Shown: one piece after another, positions 34,091-44,486 of the stretch
How positions within the stretch are numbered: the stretch's first letter is position 1
Layout of the letters: each line of letters starts with the position of its first letter
Assembly (NCBI RefSeq): GCF_030704535.1
Contig: NC_081812.1
Span: 3,493,501 to 3,557,500 of the forward strand
Direction of reading: 5' to 3'
Length of the DNA: 64,000 nt
From: Vitis vinifera
Taxonomy: Eukaryota > Streptophyta > Magnoliopsida > Vitales > Vitaceae
Made by a program: the position numbers and the translations under genes
The notes under the pieces: generated by a model
Told to the model about the DNA's origin: nothing
What the model saw: the letters and a program-made list of their open reading frames with translations, nothing else
Database searches by the model: none

Positions 34091-37000
34091 GTTATTAAAT
34101 TAATAGTCTTAATAAAATAAGATTGAAGTGAGATAAAATTCTGCCAAAATTCATGTAACTTCTTTAACATTTTTAGTTTACAGAAAAAATAGTTATTGAG
34201 GATGATTCAACAAATAACATATTTAAAATCAAACAAATATCTTATAGTACCATAACAAAGGCTGCACAGTGAGTCTCGAAAAGAAAAATCATAAATGTCT
34301 AAAATCAAATTTAAGAAGTTTAGTTTATAGAAAACATGTCCAAAGTAATTAAAGATATTATTTAATAATTCAATTTTATGAACCAAGTCCGAAACAATGT
34401 AAGACCTAAGCATGTTAAAAACATAACTTTTGTTCCTTATTTGAAAAATTATTTATGAATCAAACGAGATCCTACTGACATATTTAAGAAGTTTAGAGCA
34501 ATATCAAAGCATTGGAATGATTTTGGGGAGCTATGAGTGATTGGATTCTAATTTACAAATTCAAAGGTGCAAAGGACATTTAAGAATGTCAATAGAAAAC
34601 TAATTTTGGGAAAAACTTTGTATGTAAGGATTTACTAAATCCCTTTCTAATATCAAATGAATTCATCCATAATTCCTTACCTCAAATGATCATTAGCTCA
34701 CCAAGGCTAAGAGTGATTCCATTAATCGGAGTTATGGAATTAATTTGTGTATATTCAAAATCAAAATTCATTTTAAAAACCTTTTCAAATATGCATACCG
34801 AAAATAATGTAGCCTAACTTGAAAATTAATTTGCATACCTAATGACTTAAGATTAATTTTAAAATAAAGTTAGAAGATTGATTAGACTATGAAAAAGGTT
34901 GAAAACAATTTTTTTAAAAAAAAATCTTAAAATACATAAAATTTCAAACACAAACCATCAAAGAAGAGTATAAGTGTATGTACGTGAATTCTTTAGTGTA
35001 CCAAGATGAAAGTCAAGTGGCCTAAATATGAACATAAGACATAGCTGCATTTAAGACTAACAGTGTCGTGATTTAGGTTTTAAATTATGATACAAAAGTA
35101 TCCCAAGTGTGTGCCTAATCAAACCTAAACATGTGATCATCCATTGTTGTCAAATGTGTGTGAATTGTGATAAGTAAGTCAAAAGCATATATTAACCGAA
35201 AACATAAAATAAAGGAGACATGAATTCAAATTAATATATTCATTTAAAGCCAATTATAATACAATCATCCAATGGCTTATTTAGGTAAAAGAATGTGAAG
35301 AAAAAAATTATCCTAATCACAATCTTAACTCATCAAACAACCAATATTCTATCAAACAATTCCCTGAATGTCAATTCTAACAACACTCGTGTGTGGCACG
35401 GTTCGTCCACGCCCAAACCAGATTCAATATATCAAAATAAATCATGCAATTGAGGAAAAATTAGAAGGAAAGCAAGATAATATAAAAGATAAAAATCAAA
35501 GATAGAAAATTCAATAACTTACCTAAGGATCTTCCAAAATTCGACAATGTGTTGGTGTTCTTTCAAGCCATGTTCAGCTCATCTTCATTAAGCAGCCAAC
35601 TTTATCGCTTTTTCTTCACTGATTTTCAGCTATAAGTTTCCCACATGACCACCGAAATCCACCATTTCTCCATGGGAATTCAGCCATTAAAATTCTATTA
35701 CCCGAACGCCTTTCTCTCACCATAAAATATTCAATCACCAAAGCACTAACTACTCCATTCATGGCCACATAACCAGTCATTCTCTCCTCCACGTTCTCTC
35801 ATCGCCACCCACACCTTCATCGCCGGAGATAGCCCCGCCGTGACCTCCCTTTCCCTCCAGTGCACCTTCACCCATCGCCGCCCTTCCTTTCTCTCATGCC
35901 GACACTGCCACCCTTTCCACCATGCCTACATCGCACCTGTTCCCATGATACTCGGGCGCATTGGGCTCATTCATTATTGATATTGGGCTTCCATTATTTA
36001 TATTTGGGTTTGTTGATATTTGTTTTGGGCCTTTGATTGAAGGTTTGTTTGTGGGTTGCAGCGATTTTATTTTCATTTGGGCCTTATGGCATTGTTATAC
36101 ATGTAAATTCATTATTAACGTGTGGTTTTTGTTTCTATACATTTATTTAATTTGACTAATTATTCTATAAATACATTATTATTATTATTATTATTTTAGG
36201 CTTATTTTATTACTTAATGGAGAATAAGTGTTTTTAAGCAAAATGGTGAAAATTTGTTTTTTAAAATAAGAATCAAATTTGAATATTTAAAAAAAAAAAA
36301 TTATGAAACTCTTTCCTTTTCTAAAAAAAATGAATAAAAGACATTTTGTTACCAAAGTTAATAGAAATTTGGCTCATAGAAATTTGAAAAAATATATATA
36401 AAAGAAAAAAAAAAGGATAAAAACTAAAAAATAATAATTAAAAGGTTTAAATTTAATAAATGATTTGTATTTGTTACTTGAAACTCAATCTTTTATAAAA
36501 AAAAAAAGATTAAATAATTTTAAATTGCTTGAATTTTTAATTAATTTTAATTATATTTGATTTTTTTTTACAATTTTATAATAAAATTAAATAGAAAAAA
36601 ATAGTTTTTAAAATATTTTTCCTTGGTATTTTTCTTAAACAAAACATACTATTAAACATTAAAAAATTGTAAAATTATCGTTTTATATAGATAAATAATT
36701 TTTTATTTTATATAAAATCAAAATTTGTTTGAATGTATTCTAAGTTTTCTAAAAAATAATTTTTAAGAATAAAATTCTATTTAGTAATGAAATATAAAAA
36801 CTACATTCTTGGGGCATACATACCATTTACTACTCAATAAAGTTATTTTAGTAAATTACAAATTTTGATTTGATGTTTTTAAAGAGGAAAGAAAAACCTA
36901 GAATGGAACAAAAATCATTGATTGTGAATGCCCCAAAAAGGAAAGTCTTAAAGCACTTTTGTTAACTTACATTAAAATTATTATTATTATTTAAAAGAAT

Positions 37001-37332
37001 GATAATATTTTAAACTATTAATAAGGAATAATATTATTTTAATTGCAGTGTTTGGCATGTCCTCTTTGATAAAATTTCACCTATCCCCGTACATGGTTGT
37101 GCAGAATGCCTCAATGCCTCTGATCATGCTTCAGCACTAATTTCTTATTCTTCATTTGGTTTTTGGCTCCTTATAAATCATTTAGGGGTCAAGATATTTT
37201 GGCCACCCTTATGAGAAAAAAGTTGCTCTATGCATTTGATAACTGATTTTTCTAATAAAATTTTTAGAAAAAAATATTTGAATTAAAAAACACTTCTAAT
37301 GAAAACATTCCTACTTTTGGAGATGTCTAACA
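34091..37332. other. AT-rich gene-free stretch
   Basis: No exon of a family I know is visible. About 35,540-35,960 is less AT-rich and pyrimidine-rich on the plus strand, resembling a leader, but leads to no ORF that I recognise. A short (ATT)n run lies near 36,178-36,196. Confidence 0.45.
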
Positions 37333-37545
37333 TAGAAGTTGGTCATGGCAAGCATATCTATAACCATATGACCAACAGATGTACTTCCAAATTTTCAATT
37401 TTCAATTTATTTTGTAATGGACATTACATAACAAAACTGTAAAATAACCTTGTAAGCAAATATTAACATTAACAATATAAACAGAAAACCAGGCACCCAT
37501 ATTTTCAAGCTATGGCTCAAGGGTAAGGTGGTGGAAAATAGGTAG
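37333..37545 (+). repeat. Diverged copy of the DUF866-array linker
   Basis: GTTGGTCATGGCAAGCATAT and the following phrases (CTATAACCATATGACCAACA, ACCCATATTTTCAAG, AAGGTGGTGGAAAATAGG) match the linker found between the array units, with many changes. It ties the isolated copy H to the main array. Confidence 0.65.
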
Positions 37546-38040
37546 GTAGATAGATATTAATATAATAATAAATATTATAAATGCTAGCATTAACAATAAA
37601 AAATTGTAAAATTATTGGAAGTTTTTTTTTTTTCTTTTTATCTCAAACTCCTAGTGAAATTAGGGAAAGTAGGGGTCATGATCTTATTTATCTTGTTTTA
37701 ACTTTTTATATAACAATTAAATAATTTAAAAATATATAAAAAATTAATTACATTTGTTTCTTGTTCATACTATTAAAAATTATTACTTTATATAGATTTA
37801 GAATTTATTTTTCTTTTGTACAAATTCAAATTTGGTTTGACAATGTTCTCAAAAACAATTTAAAAAAATTAAAACAATTCTGAAATATGTTTAAAAAACA
37901 AGGGAACTCTTAAAACACATTTGATTATTAAAATTATTATTATTTTTAAAAAAAAAAAAGAATGATAACATTTTAAACTATTAGTACTGTTGCAAATTCA
38001 TTAGTTCTGTTAGGTGGTAACAACTTTTTTTCTCACATTA
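37546..38040. other. Short AT-rich gene-free stretch
   Basis: A/T-rich filler; no coding signal. Confidence 0.4.
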
Positions 38041-38043
38041 CTC

Positions 38044-38977
38044 ACTTCTGGTGGGGGTGGGTAACAATTGATTTCTTTCATTAATTAGTTCCGGTGGGTG
38101 GGTAAAAGTTGTTCTCATGGGTGGGTAAAAGTTGGATCACTGGAGGCATCAAGTAGTCATTTTCTTGCCCTCCGGACGAGAGAATCCCTAACAAGGTCCT
38201 ATTTTCCTCTGCCACTCTCAATCCTCGCAGGTACTAATCTAATCATGTTATTTATTTATTTGCAACCCCCGTTTGATTCCCAAGAAAATCCATCCCCCAT
38301 TCGATTTCCGGGAAAATTCATCCTCGTTTGATTTCCGAGAAAATCCATGCAAAACCCCCAAGGAAAACAAAAAAAAAATTGCTTTTTTTTTTGCTCCCTG
38401 TGGTTAATAGGATCTGTTCTAAGGGTCTCTTTGCTTTTGTGCCATTGGATTTAAATTTCACGAACCCTAAATCACGATTTTTGAGCCAGGCTGAAAAACA
38501 CAACCTTTGCCTGCAAATCATGATCAGATTACCTATAGCATCTTATGCTTTTTTTATAAAAAAAATGGACAGATTTTGTATCTGTGCGTGGGCTGGACTG
38601 GTAGGAAATATCGGGAAATATCCTGAAAAATCGGTTAAAATACCTATAAATACCGAAATATTGGCGATATTTTCGAAAATTTTCCGAAATTTCCATAGAC
38701 CGATAACCTGTGACGAATATTGTGTATTTGTCTATATTTACTTCTACCCTGTTTCTCTGTTGCCGGTCAGCAACAGAACACTTGCAGGGGTAGGAAATAT
38801 AGGGAAATATCCCAAAAAATGGGTAAAAATACCTATAAATACCGAAATATTGGCGATATTTTCGAAAATTTTCCGAAATTTCCATCGACCGATAATCTGT
38901 TTTTTCGACATTTCAATCCTGGCAGCTAGGTGGGTAAAAGTAATTTTCCGTCTTTACTTCTTGGTGGGTAAAAGTTG
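38044..38977 (+). repeat. Multiplied GGTGGGTAAAAGTTG promoter motif upstream of copy H
   Basis: The motif GGTGGGTAA(A/G)AGTT, present once upstream of each array unit's TATA box, occurs about five times here (near 38,055, 38,096, 38,122, 38,929 and 38,962). The last two are separated from the others by the 189-bp repeat. Confidence 0.6.
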
Positions 38978-39040
38978 TTATCTATATTTACTTCTACCTT
39001 GTTTCTCTGTTGCCAGTCAGCAACAGAACACTTCCAGGGA
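38601..39040 (+). repeat. Tandem repeat with 189-bp period
   Basis: The phrase GTAGGAAATAT.GGGAAATAT begins at 38,601 and again at 38,790; both run through GGCGATATTTTCGAAAATTT to CCGATAA.CTGT. The intervening CTGTTGCCGGTCAGCAACAG phrase near 38,758 recurs near 39,008. Because 189 is a multiple of three, an open frame of 273 codons (38,328-39,149) is kept through the repeat; I regard it as non-coding. Confidence 0.8.
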
Positions 39041-39140
39041 ATCAAGCTGCATTGGATTTTTGGCTTTGAACAGCAGAGTTGATGAGGACTTCAAGCTGCA
39101 TGCAGTAGTCAAAATCTCTCATTTTGCCCTCCTTTCCTCC

Positions 39141-39148
39141 TATAAATA
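39141..39148 (+). promoter_or_regulatory. TATA box of DUF866-like copy H
   Basis: TATAAATA in CTCCTATAAATAGAGGAG, the same context as in the array copies. Confidence 0.7.
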
Positions 39149-39189
39149 GAGGAGGGAGAGTGACCTCAATATTCCACCCAACTGCAATT

Positions 39190-39963
39190 CATTTGCATAA
39201 CGTTGGCCTTTTCAAGCCCGAAGGTGGTACCGATGATGAGGAAATGAACTATTTCTGTAAGATAAACATTCAATATTGTTCATCATTTGTTGTTTGATTT
39301 AACATTGATGTTCTTTTGTAGTTTAACATTTTAGTTTCTCTGTGGATGGGTTTCTCAGAAAGAAGTATGTGTTAACATCAGAGTTCAAGAAAAAGCCCCT
39401 GGGAAGTAGGAGAAAGAGTCATGTGAACATATCTCCTACGGTGGATAGTATTAGCTTCATTCTTTATTATTTCTGCTCTTTCTCTCATTGCTTTTGTTAT
39501 TGTTTGTTTCTTGATTTTGCAGTGTGATAGGTGCGAGCAAGGGATTATCTCACTGGTCCCAGACATGGACGCCCACTGAGGGGAGATGATTTTATAGACG
39601 TGCATGGTGTTCGATTGTGATGGAATCCTTCGGTGGACTACTCTTTTAACGGTGGATGGTCCGTCATAATGGTATACATAACATTATGGCAAGAGCATCC
39701 ACCGTTAAAAGAGTAGTCCATCGGGAGGATTCCATTACAATCGAACACCATTAATGGCACGTCTGTAAAATCATCCCCTTAGTGGGCGTCCATGTCCGGG
39801 GCCTAGTGAGATTGTCCCTTGCCACTCGCACCTATCACACTGCAAAACTAAGAAACAAACAATAACAGAAGTAATGTTGTCGTTGATGGGGAGTATATTG
39901 AAATCAACATGCGAGAAGCCAAGTTCGAACCAACAATGGATGACAGAATGCTTGGTTTTTAGT
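39190..39963 (+). pseudogene. DUF866/CZIB-like copy H (divergent) with an inverted exon 3
   Basis: Exon 1 lacks the start but reads NVGLFKPEGGTDDEEMNYFC (about 39,200-39,259). Exon 2 begins CGWVSQKEVCVNIRVQEKAP and meets TAG. Exon 3 (from about 39,525) has a clean acceptor and CDRCEQGIISLVPD, then TGA. Exon 4 (about 39,874-39,963) reads NVVVDGEYIEINMREAKFEP, TMDDRMLGF, stop. It differs from the array copies at many residues, so it split off early. Between exons 3 and 4 lies an inverted second copy of exon 3 with its upstream intron end (39,684-39,866). Confidence 0.85.
39496..39866. repeat. Long inverted repeat (hairpin) made of two opposed exon-3 copies
   Basis: Arm 1 (39,496 to about 39,668) and arm 2 (about 39,684-39,866) are imperfect reverse complements of about 175-183 bases with a spacer of roughly 15-20 bases. 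Both contain the end of intron 2 and exon 3 of the DUF866-like gene. The reverse arm keeps a more family-like GPGHGRPL than the forward arm, so the arms come from two different copies rather than from one copied in place. Confidence 0.88.
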
Positions 39964-40818
39964 TTAGGCAGTTTCTGATTGTTTTCAGTTAACTAGGTCG
40001 TTTATGTTTTTCCTTTCTGTTCCCTCTCTGTTTGTAATCCCTTTTCTTTTATCATTATCAAACGTTTCGTCGTTCCAACCCAATAGAGCCCTAGTGGAGT
40101 GAGCAGTAAAATAAAAACCAAAATGGAAAATTTGTTCCCACTAAAAAAAATATAAATTTAATTTTTAAAAATAAAAATAATGAAAACTAAATATTATATA
40201 AAAAAAATATTCATCATTAATTAATTACTAATATTTTATACTATTTCAATATTCTCGGGCTTGAATTTGTTTGGCCAAAATGGTTGCATGGGCCACCAAT
40301 CACCCGCATCGGAGAAGAAAATACCACTACTATGCTATTTATTTCTTTATGTAAACATTTTCCTGTTAGCTAAAAAAATAGATTCCTCCTAAAATTTTCA
40401 TAATAATAAAAATGAAATTAATTTAAAGTTACATAATATAATTTTTTTTTAAATTTATAAAATAATAAGTTATATAATTTTATATATATATGAATTAAAT
40501 AACTTTCAACAAATAATTTCACATTTAAATATTATATATTTTTTATTTAATAAAATGTTAAAATATTGATGTATCTATATTTTAATATGATAATATTAAA
40601 AATACAAAAAAATAAATATTATTAATTTTTAATTTCTTTACATACTTAAAAAAATTTTTATATATATTTTAAATTGTAATAATATATAAATTATATATTT
40701 ATGACATTATCATTCAACCATGGATCTAACCAATAAACCATAAAATGATAACTTTTCCAGTTCAATGATTAGTCCAATTATAAAAACATTAAAATAATAA
40801 ATCAAATACTATAGTAAA

Positions 40819-40849
<31 letters not shown>

Positions 40850-41903
40850 ATATAAACTATCACACAAAGACCACATTAGAGATAAGATTATCATATTCAG
40901 ATGAGAAAATATATAATTATCATATTCCTTAATCGATTAATCAAGAAAGAGGACTATAATACTTTAATTTATTATATATAACTATATAATAAACTAACTT
41001 TTATATTTAAATTCTAAAATAGGATTTTGGTGTCAAAAGCATTTAAGAATAATTTTTAAATTTTATTTGTTTAAGAATTATTTTCAAAAATATTATCAAA
41101 CTAATTTTTATATAAGTATTTTTTTTAAAATAAAAATATGATAGTTGTTATTTTTGTATATTTTGGTAAGAAAAAAAAAAGGCATATCCTTTACATCACA
41201 TTCTACTTCTATGATTCTACTTTACATCTGTTTCAAAGCTACAAAGCGTTCCACCCAGTTCATACTAAAAGCTATTATTTTCCAAATGTCTGTTACCTCC
41301 CATACCCAAATTCTCATCCATGGCCTTTCACTTCAAACCCACCTTATTTCCTAACTGATTGGTCTCAATTCAATTGATTATGCTTGTTTCATCCTTGATT
41401 AAACCCTTTCTTCTTAATCAGAACCTACAGCCTCCAAGACTCCACAAAATTCCCTATTTCTCTATCTCTAAATGCTTTAGAACAGTGTTAAACCAAGTAA
41501 TTTCACATATCCATTTTTCCTAAAAGCTTGTTCCACCCTTGGTTGGGTGCTTGATGATGAACAAATTCATACTCTCTCCTACCCCTTCTATGGATAACAG
41601 TCTTACCTTTATGGGACTTTGAAACGCCCCTTCAAACCCAAACTTTTCAGCTAAATAAAAGGGCAAGTGATCAGTGCAAGGAGGAACCAAAAAAGAACAG
41701 TTCAACAAACCATTAATCCTTGCAATTGAGTTATAAGAAGAATCAAATTAATGGGACATGGCTCTGTGAGAGAGAGAGAGCTATTTTCAACACAAAGCCG
41801 TGTTGCAAAAGTTTAAGCAAAAGCCCAATTGTCTTTATAATCTTGTTGCTTCAAACTACATAAATTGTATAGAAAACTATATAAACAGTTTCACACAGGT
41901 TCT
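39896..41903 (+). repeat. 2.0-kb tandem duplication, unit 1
   Basis: Starts in exon 4 of copy H (TATTGAAATCAACATGCG) and runs through its 3' flank, an AT-rich stretch with a TA/TG microsatellite near 40,817-40,850, and the flank sequence shared with block 1. Unit 2 follows directly, offset 2,008 bp at the start and 2,011 bp at the ATGATAGTTGTTATTTTTG phrase (41,138 and 43,149). Confidence 0.9.
41520..41708 (-). other. Conserved 62-codon ORF, copy 2 of 3
   Basis: Same unrecognised ORF as at 20,258-20,446; identical at protein level to copy 3 (43,514-43,702). Confidence 0.4.
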
Positions 41904-41970
41904 TATTGAAATCAACATGCGAGAAGCCAAGTTCGAACCAACAATGGATGACAGAATGCTTGGTTTTTAG
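41904..41970 (+). pseudogene. DUF866/CZIB-like fragment I (end of exon 4)
   Basis: A fragment of the last exon, identical in reading to the end of copy H, created by the 2.0-kb tandem duplication. No upstream exons. Confidence 0.85.
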
Positions 41971-43513
41971 TTTAGGCAGTTTCTGATTGTTTTCAGTTAA
42001 CTAGGTCGTTTATGTTTTGCCTTTCTGTTCCCTCTCTGTTTGTAATCCCTTTTCTATTATCAGTATCAAACGTTTCGTCGTTCCAACCCAAGAGAGCCCT
42101 AGTGGAGTGAGCAGTAAAATAAAAACCAAAATGGAAAATTTGTTCCCACTAAAAAAATATAAATTTAATTTTAAAAAATAAAAATAATGAAAACTAAATA
42201 TTATATAAAAAAAAATATTCATCATTAATTAATTACTAATATTTTATACTATTTCAATATTCTCGGGCTTGAATTTGTTTGGCCAAAATGGTTGCATGGG
42301 CCACCAATCACCCGCATCGGAGAAGAAAATAACACTACTATGCTATTTATTTCTTTATGTAAACATTTTCATGTTAGCTAAAAAAATAGATTACTCCCAA
42401 AATTTTCATAATAATAAAAATGAAAATAATTTAAAGTTACATAATATAATTTTTTTTTAAATTTATAAAATAATAAGTTATATAACTTTATATATATATA
42501 TATATATATATGAATTAAATAACTTTCAACAAATAATTTCACATTTAAATATTATATATTTTTTATTTAATAAAATGTTAAAATATTAATGTATCTATAT
42601 TTTAATATGATAATATTAAAAATACAAAAAAATAAATATTATTAATTTTTAATTTCTTTACAAACTTAAAAAAATTTTTATAAATGTTTTAAATTGTAAT
42701 AATATATAAATTATATATTTATGACATTATCGATTCAACCATCGATTTAACCAATAAACCATAAAATGATAACTTTTCCAGTTCAATGATTAGTCCAATT
42801 ATGAAAACATTAAAATAATAAATCAAATACTATAGTAAAATATATATATGTGTGTGTGATATAGACTATCACACAAAGACCACATTAGAGATAAGATTAT
42901 CATATTCAGATGGGAAAAGATATAATTATCATATTCGTTAACCGATTAATTAAGAAAGAGGACTATAATACTTTAATTTATTATATATATAACTATATAA
43001 TAAATTATCTTTTATATTTAAATTCTAAAATAGGATTTTGGTGTCAAAAGCATTTAAGAATAATTTTTAAATTTTATTTGTTTAAGAATTATTTTCAAAA
43101 ATATTATCAAACTAATTTTTATATAAGTATTTTAAAAAAAATAAAAATATGATAGTTGTTATTTTTGTATATTTTGGTAAGAAAAAAAAAAGGCATATCA
43201 TTTACATCACATTCCACTTCTACTTTATATCACATTCTACTTCTATGATTCTACTTTACATCCGTTTCAAAGCTACAAAACGTTCCACCCAGTTCATACT
43301 AAAGCTATTATTTTTCAAATGTCTGTTACCTCCCATACCCAAATTCTCATCCATGGTCTCAATTCAATTGATTATGCTCGTTTCATCCTTGATTAAACCC
43401 TTTCTTCTTAATCAGAACCTACACCCTCCAAGACTCCACAAAATTCCCTATTTCTCTATCTCTAAATGCTTTAGAACAGTGTTAAACCAAGTAATTTCAC
43501 ATATCCATTTTTC

Positions 43514-43702
43514 CTAAAAGCTTGTTCCACCCTTGGTTGGGTGCTTGATGATGAACAAATTCATACTCTCTCCTACCCCTTCTATGGATAACAGTCTCAC
43601 CTTTATGGGACTTTGAAACGCCCCTTCAAACCCAAACTTTTCAGCTAAATAAAAGGGCAAGTGATCAGTGCAAGGAGGAACCAAAAAAGAACAGTTCAAC
43701 AA
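43514..43702 (-). other. Conserved 62-codon ORF, copy 3 of 3
   Basis: Third copy of the unrecognised ORF, carried in unit 2 of the tandem duplication. Confidence 0.4.
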
Positions 43703-44486
43703 ACCATTAATCCTTGCAATTGAGTTATAAGAAGAATCAGATTAATGGGACATGGCTCTGTGAGAGAGAGAGGGAGAGTTGTTTTCAACACAAAGCCGTG
43801 TTGCAAAAGTTTAAGCAAAAGCCCAATTGTCTTTATAATAACTTGTTGCTTCAAACTATATAAATTGTATAGAAAACTATATAAACAGTTTCACACATAT
43901 ATCACACAGGTTCCATAGGCTGTTCTACCATTTTTACAACTTTGTATATATCGTACATGTTTTTTTCGCCATCGACAGCATAAAACACTTGTCATGACCC
44001 TCCCATTTTGAAATGAATAATAGAACCTTACATCACTAACACAAAACCGTCTTCCATATACAATAAAAATGGCCAAAAAAAATGTGGCTACCATCATAAA
44101 TTACAGTCTAGGTACTAAAAAACCGACCCAAAAGAAGAAATACAATACCGAGAAGCCCCACAAACAAATGAAAAAGCCTTTGCTGGAGCAACTTCCTGGA
44201 CGCCAGGGCATGTTTCTATTTGTTGCTCAGTGTTTTGGCACTAGAACTGTAGTTTCTACTAATCAAATACCCCACACTGTAAAGAACAAAATGGCAACAG
44301 GAAAGGGGGGAAAAAGAATCAACCCAGACAGAGAAAGCAAATACTAGCCTGGGAAAATGAAACATATATAAATATGAATCAAGCAGATGGAAAATGGAAC
44401 GTATGCACAGGTTTTGCAACAGGTAGATCGTGAAGAAGGGCTGTGGGAAGAGAGGAGAATTGGAAGGAAAAGGCAACCACTGGAAA

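Larger units (their letters stand above)
41904..43911 (+). repeat. 2.0-kb tandem duplication, unit 2
   Basis: Begins with the last coding part of DUF866 copy H exon 4 (41,904-41,970, through MREAKFEPTMDDRMLGF and stop) and repeats unit 1, with a longer TA run near 42,490-42,512 and a deletion of about 38 bases near 43,357. At its end it continues into CATAGGCTGTTCTACC, which also follows the corresponding place in block 1 (20,719). So the pre-duplication order was flank, then myosin. Confidence 0.88.

Noticed and set aside
38328-39149. 273-codon open frame on the plus strand
   Set aside because: It runs through two copies of a 189-bp repeat whose length is a multiple of three, extends over the TATA box of copy H and matches no family; the openness is explained by the repeat.
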